From NCBI GenBank assembly GCA_000955785.1, contig JYOD01000023.1, positions 54,649 to 118,648 on the forward strand: DNA of 64,000 bases, read 5' to 3'. Made by a program: the position numbers and the translations under genes. Positions 1-9,471 of this stretch are shown piece after piece. This DNA comes from Burkholderiaceae bacterium 16 (lineage in GTDB: Bacteria; Pseudomonadota; Gammaproteobacteria; Burkholderiales; Burkholderiaceae). Numbering within the stretch: position 1 is the stretch's first letter; each line of letters begins with the position of its first letter. A model generated the notes under the pieces. The model had not been told where the DNA came from. It searched no databases and saw only the letters and a list, made by a program, of their open reading frames with translations.

Positions 1-226
1 TCGGAGTCGCCAGCGAATCGACCGGGACATTGTCGATCGCGGCCGGCGCGTCAAAGCGCTTCTGCTCGGCGCTGCTGACGCTCACCACCACGTCGGGTAG
101 CGTTTCCTCGGCAAAAGCCACGCCCGGCGCGGCCGCGAGCATGGCGGCTGCCAGGCAGCACAGACGGTGGGAGGCCAGCCCGGAAACTGGTTTCCGGCTT
201 CGCGCACCGCCCTTGCTGCCTGCCAT
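1..226 (-). CDS. TonB-dependent receptor, N-terminal fragment
   Basis: The gene runs off the left edge, so only about 75 N-terminal residues are visible. It starts at an ATG preceded by GCAGGAAG. A basic leader is followed by a hydrophobic signal peptide ending in VAFA-EE. After that comes a stretch starting TLPDVVVSVS, then SAEQKRFDAPAAI, which resembles the beginning of the plug domain of outer-membrane TonB-dependent receptors, where a TonB box and the QxxxDAP/V-type segment sit. The protein would be exported and fold into the outer membrane as a ligand-gated importer. The ligand cannot be read from this fragment. It lies downstream of the PQQ alcohol dehydrogenase on the same strand, with a short gap, so it may share a transcript with it. 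Confidence 0.7.
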   Translation of the reverse strand, partial: MAGSKGGARSRKPVSGLASHRLCCLAAAMLAAAPGVAFAEETLPDVVVSVSSAEQKRFDAPAAIDNVPVDSLATP

Positions 227-288
227 CTTCCTGCCCTGGGTCCGTTGATCGCTCCCCTTCCTGCCGCGCAGGCGGCCCTGCGCGGCGA

Positions 289-2457
289 TCAATTGGCCTT
301 GGGCCGGATCGCGTCGGCGGTGCCCTGGATGAAAGCCTTGATCTTCTCGACATCCTCCATGCTCAGCTTGCCCGTGAAGTCCGGCATGCCGCGCGCCATG
401 GCGGGGCCTTTGAAGATGAACTTGTCGAGGTTCTGGATATAGGCGGCATTCAGATAGCCAAGGTTGGGAATATTGCCGCCGCGGTCCACGCCAGGCACGC
501 CATGGCACAGCACGCAATTGCTGACATAGAGCGCGGTGCCCGCCGCGACATGGGCGGGGTCATATTTCACGCCCGCCAGCAATCCTTCCGCGCGGTACTG
601 CACGAAGGCGGGCATCGGCGCCTTGCCGCCCACGGCGAAGGTGTAGACCGTGCCGGGACCCTGCCGCTCGGTGGCGCGCTGGGCCTGCCCGTAGACGCCG
701 CCCCAGCCGACGGCAACGGACACGTACTGCTTGCCGTCGACCATGTAGCTCACGGGTGCCGCGATCACGCCGGTGCCCGTGGGGGATTCCCACAGCTTGG
801 CGCCGGTGGCGGCGTTGTAGGCGATGAAGCGGCCATCGGCCGTGCCCTGGAACACCAGGTTGCCGGCGGTGGTCAGCGTGCCGCCGTTCCACGGCGAGAC
901 GTACTCCTGCGTCCACGCGGCTTTCTGCTGTACCGGATCCCAGGCAATCAGGCGGCCGAAGGGCTTGCTCGTGGGTGGCTCGGCGTTGAGGAACTTCGCC
1001 GTGTTCCAGCCCACGTTGCCATGCGGCTGGCCAGGCTGCTTGCCGTTGAACGTCCAGTTCTTGTCGTCCATCAGGTTCAGCGGCACATGCTGCGCCGGCA
1101 GGTAGACCAGTCCGGTCTGCGGGTTGAAGGACATCGAATGCCAGTTGTGCGCGCCATAGGGACCGGGGATGGCGTCATAAGGCTTGTCCGTGGCACGCGC
1201 CTCGGGCAGCTCGATCGGACGTCCGTTCTGGTCGTAGCCGCTGGCCCAGTTCACATCGACGAAGTTCCTGGCCGAGATGAACTGGCCGTTGGTGCGGTCG
1301 ATGACGAAGAAGAAGCCGTTCTTGGGCGCGTGCAGGATGACCTTGCGTGCCTTGCCGCCGATGTTGAGGTCGGCCAGGATCATGGGCTGGGTGGAGGTGT
1401 AGTCCCAGTTATCGCCGGGCGTTTCCTGGTAGTGCCAGACATATTTGCCGGTATCGGGGTCGAGCGCGACGATGGAGGCCAGGTAGAGGTTGTCGCCGCC
1501 GGCCGGGCTACGCTTGCTGCGCGACCAGGGCGAGCCGTTGCCGGTGCCCACGTACATCAGGTTGAGCTCGGGGTCGAAGGCCAGTGTGTCCCATGCCGTG
1601 CCGCCGCCGCCGGCTTCCCACCATTTGCCGGCCGGGTCCCAGGTCTTGGCCGCCTTGGCCATCGACTCGTCCTCGAACGGCTTGCCGGGGTCGCCCGGCA
1701 CCGTGAACCAGCGCCATTTCTGCTCGCCCGTGCCTGCGTCGTAGGCGGTGATATAGCCGCGCACGCCGTATTCCGCGCCGCCGTTGCCGATGATGACCTT
1801 GCCCTTGAACACGCGCGGCGCGCCGGTGATGGTGTACGAGTGGCTGCGGTCGATGATGGTGTCTTTTTCCCAGACCTTGCGGCCGGTGCCCGCATCGAGC
1901 GCAATCAGCCGGCCATCGTAGGCGGCGACGAACACCTTGCCCTGGTAAAGCGCCACGCCGCGATTGACGACGTCGCAGCAGCCCTTGTAGCCGATCGACC
2001 TGTCGACCTTCGGGTCGAAGGTCCAGATGCGCTTGCCGCTGCGGGTGTCGATGGCGTGCACCACGCTCCACGAGGCGCTGACGTACATGATGCCGTTCAC
2101 CACCAGCGGCGTGGCTTCCACCCCGCGCGTGGATTCCAGGTCATAGGACCACGCCAGCCCCAGGTCCTTCACGTTGTCGGCATTGATCTGCGAGAGCCGG
2201 CTGAAGCGGGTTTCCGCGTAGTCCAGGCCATAACTGGGCCAGTCGGGCGTCTTGGCGGCGTTGGTCTCGATGAAGGCGCCATCCACGCTGCGGGTCACGG
2301 CGCGGATGTGGTCGGCGCTGGCAACCCTGACGGGCGGCTTGGTCTGCGCGGCCGCGAGCGAGGCCGCGGCCAGCCCTGCCGCCAGCATGGCCAGCTTGCC
2401 GGTGCGCCGCGCAGCGCCCGGCCAGCAGGAAAAAGCCCGCTTGGATTCTTGGCTCAT
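289..2457 (-). CDS. PQQ-dependent quinohaemoprotein alcohol dehydrogenase (type II)
   Basis: A 722-residue periplasmic enzyme that should oxidise primary alcohols with PQQ and pass electrons through its own haem c. The start chosen is the ATG with AGGAGA just upstream; the open frame continues much further but without a signal. Residues 15-38 are a signal peptide ending in LAAAQT. The body is an eight-bladed propeller with repeated AxDxxTGxxxW motifs. Adjacent cysteines at 160-161 are the PQQ-contacting disulphide. The catalytic Asp lies in WDY at about 352. The residue two further on is Thr, not Asp, which in this family points to calcium rather than a lanthanide. A C-terminal cytochrome c domain has CVLCH at 648-652 and a candidate axial Met near 691. 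An aldehyde dehydrogenase lies upstream on the same strand, fitting a two-step oxidation of alcohol to acid. Confidence 0.95.
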   Translation of the reverse strand: MSQESKRAFSCWPGAARRTGKLAMLAAGLAAASLAAAQTKPPVRVASADHIRAVTRSVDGAFIETNAAKTPDWPSYGLDYAETRFSRLSQINADNVKDLGLAWSYDLESTRGVEATPLVVNGIMYVSASWSVVHAIDTRSGKRIWTFDPKVDRSIGYKGCCDVVNRGVALYQGKVFVAAYDGRLIALDAGTGRKVWEKDTIIDRSHSYTITGAPRVFKGKVIIGNGGAEYGVRGYITAYDAGTGEQKWRWFTVPGDPGKPFEDESMAKAAKTWDPAGKWWEAGGGGTAWDTLAFDPELNLMYVGTGNGSPWSRSKRSPAGGDNLYLASIVALDPDTGKYVWHYQETPGDNWDYTSTQPMILADLNIGGKARKVILHAPKNGFFFVIDRTNGQFISARNFVDVNWASGYDQNGRPIELPEARATDKPYDAIPGPYGAHNWHSMSFNPQTGLVYLPAQHVPLNLMDDKNWTFNGKQPGQPHGNVGWNTAKFLNAEPPTSKPFGRLIAWDPVQQKAAWTQEYVSPWNGGTLTTAGNLVFQGTADGRFIAYNAATGAKLWESPTGTGVIAAPVSYMVDGKQYVSVAVGWGGVYGQAQRATERQGPGTVYTFAVGGKAPMPAFVQYRAEGLLAGVKYDPAHVAAGTALYVSNCVLCHGVPGVDRGGNIPNLGYLNAAYIQNLDKFIFKGPAMARGMPDFTGKLSMEDVEKIKAFIQGTADAIRPKAN

Positions 2458-2669
2458 TGTGTCTCCTCTTCTTCTGTTTATTCTTGCTTCTTCTTGGGGG
2501 AAGCCAGGCTGGTTCTGTGCCAGCGGCTGGCCAATGGCACGGCGGACGTTGCCCGCCGCGCCACCGGATTGCAGCAAACCAAAGGATGGCGGCAGAGGCG
2601 CGCTATACCCACCCGGGATTACCCCGAGGACGACACCCGGCACGCCCCCGCCTTGTGCGGCAGTGCCGC

Positions 2670-4160
2670 TCAGTAAGCCATGCAGACCGACTTGATCTCG
2701 GTGTAGGCCTCGATCGCCGAGCGGCCATGTTCGCGCCCGACGCCAGACGCCTTGTAGCCGCCGAAAGGCATGTTGGGATCGACGATATTGTGCGTATTGA
2801 CCCAGACCGTCCCGGCATCCAGGCCATCGACCAGGCGCTGCACCGCGCGCAGGTCGTTGCTCCAGATGCTGGCGCCCAGGCCGTACTCCGAGCGGTTGGC
2901 CTCGGCCAGCACGGCCTCGGGATCGTCGAACGGCATGGCCACCACCACCGGCCCGAAGACTTCCTCGCGCACCAGGGTCAGGTCCTTGCACGCGGCGTTG
3001 GCCACCACCGTGGGCCGCACGAAATAGCCGGGACGGTCCAGCGCATCGCCGCCCGCGACGATCTCCGCGCCTTCGCTGCGCCCGGTGCCGATCAGGCCCA
3101 TCACCTTGTCGCGATGGCGTGCCGAGACCAGCGGCCCCATCTGGCTGGCGGGATCGAGCCCGGAACCCAGCACGGTGGCATTGGCCACCTTGCCCAGCCC
3201 CTCGACCACCTGGTCATAGTGCCGGCGTGCCACGTACAGCCGCGAGCCGGCGGTGCAGACCTGGCCCTGGTTGAGGAAGATGGCGCCGGCCGCGCCCTGG
3301 ATGGCCTGCGCGGGATCGCAATCGTCCAGCACGATCACCGGGCTCTTGCCGCCCAGTTCGAGCGACACGCGGCGGATATCCTGGCCGCAGCGCGCGCCGA
3401 TCAGGCGCCCGACTTCCGTGGAGCCCGTAAAAGTAATCTTGTTGACGCCGGGATGCGCCACCAGCGCCGCGCCGGGCACGCCGTCGCCGGTCACCACATT
3501 CAGCACGCCCGGCGGGAAGCCCGCTTCGAGCGCCAGTTCGGCCAGCCGCAATGCGGTCAGCGGGGTTTCCTCCGCCGGCTTTAGCACCACCGTGCAACCG
3601 CAGGCCAGCGCCGGCGCGATCTTCCAGACGGCCATCAGCAAGGGGAAATTCCACGGCACGATGGCGCCCACCACGCCCACCGGCGAGCGCCGCGTCATGG
3701 CGCTGTAGCGCGTGCCCGGCGGGAACGGCACCGACACATCCAGCGTGTTGCCTTCGATCTTGGTGGCCCAGCCGGCCATATAGCGCAGCCATTGCGCGCT
3801 GCCGCCCACCTCCAGGCCTTGCGAGAAGGCCAGCAGCTTGCCGTTGTTGAGCGTCTCCAGCCGGGCCAGTTCGTCGCCATGCTGCTCGACCAGGTCGGCC
3901 AGCTTGAGCAGCAGGCGCTCGCGCTGGGCCGGCATCATGGCGCGCCATGTGCCGCCGGCAAAGGCGCGCCCGGCGGCCGCCACGGCGGCATCGATATCCG
4001 CCGCCCCGCCCGCGGGCACGCGCGCGATCTCCTCGCCGGTGGCGGGATCGAACACGGCAAAGGTCTCGCCGGACTCGGCCTGGCGCCACTCGCCGTCGAT
4101 CAGCATGGCATTGCGGATGGCCAGGTTCAGGCCGCCGCGGGCTTCCACGGGTGCATTCAT
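2670..4160 (-). CDS. NAD(P)-dependent aldehyde dehydrogenase
   Basis: A 496-residue member of the aldehyde dehydrogenase superfamily, full length for the family. It shows the cofactor-binding FTGSTEVG segment at about 244-251, the general-base Glu in LELGGKSP (Glu268) and the nucleophilic Cys in GQVCTAGS (Cys302). It should oxidise an aldehyde to the acid in the cytoplasm. The gene sits directly upstream of the PQQ alcohol dehydrogenase on the same strand, with about 210 bases between, and downstream of an AraC-type regulator, so it probably handles the aldehyde made from the same alcohol. The substrate cannot be fixed from sequence; the overall pattern is closest to phenylacetaldehyde/betaine-aldehyde type enzymes. 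The start has GGAGACGAAG upstream. Confidence 0.93.
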   Translation of the reverse strand: MNAPVEARGGLNLAIRNAMLIDGEWRQAESGETFAVFDPATGEEIARVPAGGAADIDAAVAAAGRAFAGGTWRAMMPAQRERLLLKLADLVEQHGDELARLETLNNGKLLAFSQGLEVGGSAQWLRYMAGWATKIEGNTLDVSVPFPPGTRYSAMTRRSPVGVVGAIVPWNFPLLMAVWKIAPALACGCTVVLKPAEETPLTALRLAELALEAGFPPGVLNVVTGDGVPGAALVAHPGVNKITFTGSTEVGRLIGARCGQDIRRVSLELGGKSPVIVLDDCDPAQAIQGAAGAIFLNQGQVCTAGSRLYVARRHYDQVVEGLGKVANATVLGSGLDPASQMGPLVSARHRDKVMGLIGTGRSEGAEIVAGGDALDRPGYFVRPTVVANAACKDLTLVREEVFGPVVVAMPFDDPEAVLAEANRSEYGLGASIWSNDLRAVQRLVDGLDAGTVWVNTHNIVDPNMPFGGYKASGVGREHGRSAIEAYTEIKSVCMAY

Positions 4161-4287
4161 CTTCGTCTCCGGTTGGTCTTGGCTTGATGCCTCGTTGTGG
4201 AGACCGAAGTTAGCACCGCGTCCTTGTCACGGCTTGTCTGGCCGTGCAGAAAGCTTGTCGATGCGTGCAAAGCGCACGCTGGCGCGG

Positions 4288-5304
4288 TTAATGACGCAGC
4301 GCAATACGCATCCCGGCCGCATTCTGCTGGCGCCATTGCGAAGGACTCATGCCAAAGCGCTCATGGAAGACGCGGCTGAAGTGCGCCGCGTCGGCAAACC
4401 CCAGGGCAAAGGCAATCTCGGTAATGCTGCGCCCGGCGTCTGCGCTGCCGGACAGCCGCACAGCCGCCTGCCGCAACCGGCGCGACAGGATATAGGCATG
4501 CGGGGTCTGGCCAGACTCGCGGAACAGGTTATACAAGGTGCGCCGCGAGACGTTCAGGACCGCGGCCAGCCGCTGCGCGGAGAGTTCTGGATCATGCAAC
4601 TGGGCGTCGATGAATTCAGCGAGGCGATGCATCCGCGCTTCGCCAAGATGCCGCGCCACGGCGGCGTCCGCGCCATCTCCAAGCGCCGGCGGCCGCGTGT
4701 CCGCACCTTGCAGCGCGGTCTCCATCAGCGAAACGACGGAATCCTGCAGCACCGTCTGTCCCTGGTAATCCAGCAGGTGGCCCGAGCAGGTATCGTGCAG
4801 CATGGCACCCAGCGCCGACAACGCGATGCGCGCCGCGCCCTCGCCCCGCAACGCCCGGCCGCCCAGGCTGGCCGCCGCCTGGCGCCAGCCGAAGGCGCGC
4901 TCCTGCGGCACCAGCAGCACCAGCACCCGGCAGCGATCCGGCATCTCGATGCTATAGGGTTGCGCGGTATCGTAAATCGACCACATCCCGGGTTCGAGCG
5001 AAGCCTCGTTGCCCCGTTGCGCAACCCGGCTCTGTCCGCTGATTTGCCAGAAGATCTTGAAGAAACCCGCATCTGACGCCGCCACGTGCGGGGGCTCGCG
5101 CGCCACCCTGTGCGCATCGACATCCATGTCCGCCACCGCGCAGGCGCCGAAGCGGGCATAGCTGACGTTGCTATGGAAGCACCCGCGCGCCTGGCGCGTG
5201 TAGGCGAGCGGCAGGAAGCTGGTATCGATGGCTTCGCACCATTGGTCGAACGTCACGATGGACATCCGTGCCGGTTTCTGCTGCAGATTCTGCACAGCGG
5301 GCAT
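4288..5304 (-). CDS. AraC-family regulator with AraC-binding-like N-terminal domain
   Basis: About 338 residues. The C-terminal hundred residues are a two-helix-turn-helix AraC domain, with LNVSRRTLYNLFRESG in the first motif and the family signature around SITEIAFALGFADAAHFSRVF in the second. The N-terminal part, with WCEAIDTSFLPL and DVDAHRVAREP, resembles the AraC-binding-like domain of FeaR-type activators. I chose the ATG preceded by GGAG at eight bases; another ATG lies nine codons further upstream but lacks a ribosome site. The gene is upstream of, and co-oriented with, the aldehyde and alcohol dehydrogenase genes, so it is likely their activator. The effector is unknown. Confidence 0.88.
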   Translation of the reverse strand: MPAVQNLQQKPARMSIVTFDQWCEAIDTSFLPLAYTRQARGCFHSNVSYARFGACAVADMDVDAHRVAREPPHVAASDAGFFKIFWQISGQSRVAQRGNEASLEPGMWSIYDTAQPYSIEMPDRCRVLVLLVPQERAFGWRQAAASLGGRALRGEGAARIALSALGAMLHDTCSGHLLDYQGQTVLQDSVVSLMETALQGADTRPPALGDGADAAVARHLGEARMHRLAEFIDAQLHDPELSAQRLAAVLNVSRRTLYNLFRESGQTPHAYILSRRLRQAAVRLSGSADAGRSITEIAFALGFADAAHFSRVFHERFGMSPSQWRQQNAAGMRIALRH

Positions 5305-5503
5305 CAGGGCATCTCCAGTAACCGGCGGCATGCTGGGGAACGCGCCGGAAGTCCTCGAAGGTGGAGGCCAAGCCTAATGGAAAGCCCACGGGCAGACAAT
5401 GGGAACAACTACGCAGGCGCGGGGCTGGCGGGAGGGGCACAAACGCCGCATTACTTGCCGCCAACCCACGGGCCCACGCGAACCGCGCCAGGCGGCTAAA
5501 CGG

Positions 5504-6835
5504 CTAAACGGCCGCCGCCCGGCGCACCTTCATCAGCGCGTCCTCCAGGGCTTCATGCGAGATGGAGCCAATGGCGAGCCGCAACGCATGCGGCACGTTG
5601 GGCGTGACGGCGAAAGGCTCCGCGGTTGTCACCAGGACGCCGTCGCCCTCCAGCGCGGCGGCGACGAGGTCGGCGCGCAGGTCCTCGGGCAAGGTCAGCC
5701 AGAGATAGTAGGACGAGCGGTGCGCCACGATATCGCCGCCGCGCAGCACGCGGCGCGCCAGGCTTTGGCGCAGCCGCGCGTCCTTGCGTTTCCGGTCTTC
5801 CAGGTCGTCGACCAGGCCGGTTTCGATCCAATGGCAGCCCAGCGCCACGGTGAGTGACGGGGTGTTCCATGTCGAGACACGGATGGCACGCTCGATCGCC
5901 GGCACCAGCGCGGCGGGGGCTGCGACAAATCCCATGCGCAGGCCGGATGCCACGCTCTTCGAAAGGCCCGATACATAGACCGTCCGCATGGGTGCGTATG
6001 TAAAGACCGGCTTTGGCGCCGGCTCGGCAAGGAAGGCATACGCACCGTCCTCGATGATCAGGAAATTGTGACGCTCGGCCAGTTCGGCCAGACCGATGCG
6101 TTCCGCCTCCGCCATCACCGTGCCCAGCGGATTGTGCATCGTGGGCATGGCGTAGACCGCGCGTACCGGACGCCGCTTGCAAAGCGCGGCCAGCCTGTCC
6201 AGGTCCATGCCGCCAACCGTGTGCGGCACCGACTCCAGATCGAGGCGATGCGCCTGGGCCAGCATCTTCATGCCAGGATAGGTCAACGCATCGACGGCCA
6301 GTACGTCGCCCGGCTTGAGCAGCGCCATCACCGTCACGGCCAGTCCCTGCTGCGCGCCGTTGACGATCAGCACCTGATCGCCGCCCACCCGGATCCCCCG
6401 GTTGCGCAGGTGCCGGGCCGCCGTCTGCCGCTCGTGCGGCCGCCCGCCCTGCGGCGCCGAGTGAAGCAGCGCGTCGAGATCGCCCGAGGCCGCGATGGTG
6501 CGCAGGCCGTCCCGGAGCATATCGGCCTGGCCCGGCAAGGACGGATAGTTGAAGGTGAGATCCACCGCGCCGAAGCGCGCGGGATGCTGCTCCATGCCCA
6601 GGCCGCGCGGCAGCGACGTGTCCCGCACGAACGTCCCCCGCCCCGTCTCGCCGACGACGAGTCCGATCGATTCCAGTTCCTTGTAGATGCGCGAAGCCGT
6701 GGCCAGGGCGATGCCATGCTGCTTCATCAGGGCACGAACGGTCGGCAGCTGCGTGCCTGGCGGCAACATCCCCTCGCGGATGCGGCCGGCGATCTCGTCC
6801 ATGATGGTTTTGTACCGGGTCGGTGTGGGGATCAT
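5504..6835 (-). CDS. MocR-type regulator (GntR DNA-binding domain fused to aminotransferase fold)
   Basis: A 443-residue fusion. Residues 1-75 are a GntR winged helix (ATASRIYKELESIGLV). The rest is a class-I aminotransferase-like domain with the PLP-lysine region VSGLSKSVASGLRMGF. Such MocR proteins usually sense amino-acid-like or PLP-linked ligands and do not act as enzymes. The start chosen has GGAAGG eight bases upstream; the longer open frame adds 22 residues with no ribosome site. It is divergent from a LysE/RhtB exporter gene with about 137 bases between, which is typical of a regulator controlling export of the amino acid it senses. The ligand is not identifiable. Confidence 0.93.
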   Translation of the reverse strand: MIPTPTRYKTIMDEIAGRIREGMLPPGTQLPTVRALMKQHGIALATASRIYKELESIGLVVGETGRGTFVRDTSLPRGLGMEQHPARFGAVDLTFNYPSLPGQADMLRDGLRTIAASGDLDALLHSAPQGGRPHERQTAARHLRNRGIRVGGDQVLIVNGAQQGLAVTVMALLKPGDVLAVDALTYPGMKMLAQAHRLDLESVPHTVGGMDLDRLAALCKRRPVRAVYAMPTMHNPLGTVMAEAERIGLAELAERHNFLIIEDGAYAFLAEPAPKPVFTYAPMRTVYVSGLSKSVASGLRMGFVAAPAALVPAIERAIRVSTWNTPSLTVALGCHWIETGLVDDLEDRKRKDARLRQSLARRVLRGGDIVAHRSSYYLWLTLPEDLRADLVAAALEGDGVLVTTAEPFAVTPNVPHALRLAIGSISHEALEDALMKVRRAAAV

Positions 6836-6972
6836 GCTCTGCCTTCCGCTTTCTGCCTTGTCCTTGTATCTAGAACAATTTTTTGTTTGTACCAGACACA
6901 AAGATTACGCTACCACCCTCATCAACGTAAAGGGCTCCGGCGGGCTTCCACGAGCACCGGGGAGTTGCAGGC

Positions 6973-7602
6973 ATGATCGAACTCGCAACCTTGTCCGTAT
7001 TCGCCGCGGCCGTGATGGTCCTGCTGCTGTCACCCGGGCCAAACATGGCCTTTGTCATGGCGCACGGCATCACCTGCGGACCAGGCGGCGGCACCGCCGC
7101 GGCGCTGGGCATCGCGGCGGCGGACCTTGTGCTGACGGTCCTGACCGCCAGCGGCGTTACCGCCGTCATCGCCGCGTGGCCGCCCGCCTTCGACCTCATC
7201 CGCTACGCCGGCGCCTTATACCTGCTGTGGATGGCCTGCAAGGCGCTGCGCCGCCCCCTTTCGCCGCTAAGCGCGGTGGCGCAGCAAGCCTCGTTGAGAT
7301 CCGTGTTTTTCCGGTCCACGCTGAACAGCCTGCTGAACCCGAAAGCCCTGCTGTTCTTCATGGTCTTCCTGCCGCAGTTCGTCGACCCGGCCAAGGGGAA
7401 CGTAGCCAGGCAACTGGTTGTCCTTGGCTGCGTGCTGACGCTGATCAGCACCGTCTTTCACGCGCTGCTGGGCGCGGCCGGCGGCTCGGCGCGCCGGTTC
7501 CTGAGCCGCAATCCGCGCGCCGCCATCTTCCAGAAGTACGGGCTTGCGGTGGTGCTGGCGCTGCTGGCGCTAAGGCTGATCGCCATGCCGAGGGCGTCCT
7601 AG
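6973..7602 (+). CDS. LysE/RhtB-family amino-acid exporter
   Basis: A 209-residue inner-membrane protein with about six hydrophobic segments. The family signature near the N-terminus is LLLSPGPNMAFVMAHG at about 17-32, and a second conserved patch is NSLLNPKALLFFMVFLPQF at about 117-135. The family exports amino acids or close derivatives by proton antiport. It is divergent from a MocR regulator that probably controls it. The start has GGGGAG upstream. The substrate cannot be inferred. Confidence 0.92.
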   Translation: MIELATLSVFAAAVMVLLLSPGPNMAFVMAHGITCGPGGGTAAALGIAAADLVLTVLTASGVTAVIAAWPPAFDLIRYAGALYLLWMACKALRRPLSPLSAVAQQASLRSVFFRSTLNSLLNPKALLFFMVFLPQFVDPAKGNVARQLVVLGCVLTLISTVFHALLGAAGGSARRFLSRNPRAAIFQKYGLAVVLALLALRLIAMPRAS

Positions 7603-7665
7603 GCCGACAGCGCCGATGGCGCCGACAGCCCCATCCCCAAGCAATCCAGCAACGGAGAGCATGAG

Positions 7666-8052
7666 ATGTACATCGCAGCCTTTATCTACAAGCCAGGCGA
7701 GACCGACGAGGAGTTCAAGCGATTGAGCGCGGTCATCGACGAAGTGGCGGCCGCCAGCCCCGGGTTTCTTGGCGCCGAGTCATGGCGCTCGCCGGATGGC
7801 AAGCTGGTCAACGCCAGCTACTACTGGCGGGACCAGGAAGCCCTGCGGGCCTTCGCCACCGACCCGAGGCACCTGGACGCGAAGCGCCAGTACCGCAAAT
7901 GGTATAACGGCTATCACGTCGTGGTGTCCAGGGTGGAGCGCGTCTACGGCGACGGCAGCCTTCAGCACCTCACCCGATTCGGCGAAGCAGAGAAAAAAGG
8001 CCGGTCGATCAACCGGCCCAACGATCCTCGCGGCAAGGCAAGGTCGATATGA
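7666..8052 (+). CDS. Antibiotic biosynthesis monooxygenase (ABM)-like small protein
   Basis: A 128-residue protein whose first hundred residues look like a dimeric alpha/beta-barrel ABM domain: MYIAAFIYKPG at the start, SPGFLGAESWRSPDG in the middle and SYYWRDQEALRAFA before the last helix. Such proteins act as small cofactor-free oxygenases or are of unknown role. It follows the LysE-type exporter by 63 bases on the same strand and has GGAG upstream, so the two are probably co-transcribed. The basic tail after about residue 105 is not part of the usual domain. Function beyond the fold is not assigned. Confidence 0.75.
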   Translation: MYIAAFIYKPGETDEEFKRLSAVIDEVAAASPGFLGAESWRSPDGKLVNASYYWRDQEALRAFATDPRHLDAKRQYRKWYNGYHVVVSRVERVYGDGSLQHLTRFGEAEKKGRSINRPNDPRGKARSI

Positions 8053-8121
8053 TGATTGGCGGCTTCCTCCCCAGGAAGGAGCCGCCGGTCAGCGCGGCGC
8101 CCCCGGCAACCGCGAATGCGC

Positions 8122-9201
8122 TCAGAAGCGGTGACGCATGCCGACTGTGGCGCCGGTCTGGTTCGCGCCCGGCAATGCCGTGCCGCTGCCGTTCAGGCCC
8201 AGCGTGGAGCTGGACTTGTTTTTCACATAACCCACGTTCAGGTAGGCGTCGGTGCGCTTTGACAGCGAGTAGTCGGCCGACAGCACGAACATCCACGGAT
8301 CCGCGTCGCTGTCCTTCATGTCGGTGTAGTAGGCCGCGCCGGTCAGCTGCAAGGCGGGTGTGAATTTGTACTGCGCGCCGGTCCAGTAAACATTGCTGCG
8401 GGTGACGGCGGCCGTGGCGCTTGCCGTGCCGTCGTCACGCAGCCAGCGATAGCCGGCGAACACCTTGGCATCGCCAAAGGCATAAGCCGCGCCAATGGCG
8501 GCGCGCTTGGCGCTGCGATCCTTCAATGCGACGGAAGAACCCTGGAACTGGTCATAGGCGGCGCCGACCGAGAAGCCACCCGCCGCGTAGGCCAGGCCCG
8601 CGCCGTAGTTGCGGCCGACCTTGCTTTCGCCCGGCACTTCGCCGCCATTGGCCACGGTGGCATCGCGCCCGGTGCTGTAGAAGCCGGTAGCGGTCAGGCC
8701 GCCGAACTTGCCGGTGTACTTGATGGCGTTGTCGGCACGGCCGTTGAACTGCGAATCGACGCTGTTGAGCGAGTAACGCGGGCCGACGGCCATCGGATCA
8801 TAGGCACCGAACAGGTCATACAGCGAGTTCTGCTGGCGGCCCAGCGTCACGGCGCCGAAATTGCCCTGCAGGCCGACATAAGACTGGCGGCCAAACAGGC
8901 GGTTGCCCTGGCCGGACGTGCCGGAGTCGATATCGAAGCCGCTTTCCAGCACGAAGATACCCTTCAGGCCGCCGCCCAGGTCTTCCGTGCCGCGCAGGCC
9001 CCAGCGCGAGCCGGACAAGTTGCCGGAATTCATGCGCGTGACCGTGCCGCCCGCGGAGCCGGCGGCAGGCATGTGGTTGATGACTTCAATGCCGACGTCG
9101 GCGATGCCGTACAGCGTGACGCCGGACGCGGTTTGGGCGAACGCTGCGCCGGAAGCTGCAGCTGCTGCAGCAGCAGTCATTGCAAGGAGAGCTTTCTTCA
9201 C
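8122..9201 (-). CDS. Outer-membrane porin (Gram-negative trimeric type)
   Basis: A 359-residue porin of the betaproteobacterial OmpC-like family. It begins at a GTG: basic Lys-Lys, then an alanine-rich signal peptide ending in AAFAQ. The mature start SGVTLYGIADVGIEV is the usual first strand, followed by RWGLRGTEDLGGGLKGIFVLESGF and the loop-3 type region GRQSYVGLQGNFGAVTLGRQ. The last residues, ATVGMRHRF, end in the C-terminal Phe recognised by the Bam machinery. It should form a diffusion channel for small hydrophilic solutes. The upstream spacer is fairly AT-rich and separates it from a LysR gene on the same strand. Confidence 0.95.
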   Translation of the reverse strand: MKKALLAMTAAAAAAASGAAFAQTASGVTLYGIADVGIEVINHMPAAGSAGGTVTRMNSGNLSGSRWGLRGTEDLGGGLKGIFVLESGFDIDSGTSGQGNRLFGRQSYVGLQGNFGAVTLGRQQNSLYDLFGAYDPMAVGPRYSLNSVDSQFNGRADNAIKYTGKFGGLTATGFYSTGRDATVANGGEVPGESKVGRNYGAGLAYAAGGFSVGAAYDQFQGSSVALKDRSAKRAAIGAAYAFGDAKVFAGYRWLRDDGTASATAAVTRSNVYWTGAQYKFTPALQLTGAAYYTDMKDSDADPWMFVLSADYSLSKRTDAYLNVGYVKNKSSSTLGLNGSGTALPGANQTGATVGMRHRF

Positions 9202-9471
9202 TGGATTTTCTCTGTCTTATGGATGGATGAGGCGGTCTGCCACCGGCCGCGGGCAACCATGCGGGAAACACCATGAACGGCGCCCGTGGCGGTGAGGCGC
9301 ATTGTCCATGTCTTATATGAAAGCTATATGTATCCATGGATGAATGTCTGATATTGATGTCATTCAGGCGAATGCGGGCGCAGACAGGCGCAAGCAGGCA
9401 ACCGGCCGGGTATGGCACGGCATGATGTAAATGGTTGCGCGCCCGTTGCGCGCGAAGCGTGTCGCCGCGGG
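9202..9471. other. Intergenic spacer upstream of the porin
   Basis: No gene is supported here. The half nearest the LysR stop contains a locally AT-rich stretch with a TTATATGAAAGCTATATG near-repeat and the palindrome ATCCATGGAT at 9332-9341. This is the likely location of the porin promoter. I could not pick a convincing -35/-10 pair. Confidence 0.35.

Noticed and set aside
502..2676. 724-codon open frame antisense to the alcohol dehydrogenase
   Set aside because: Its product is low-complexity His/Arg/Gly/Val sequence with no domain, and it mirrors the third-codon GC bias of the real gene on the other strand.
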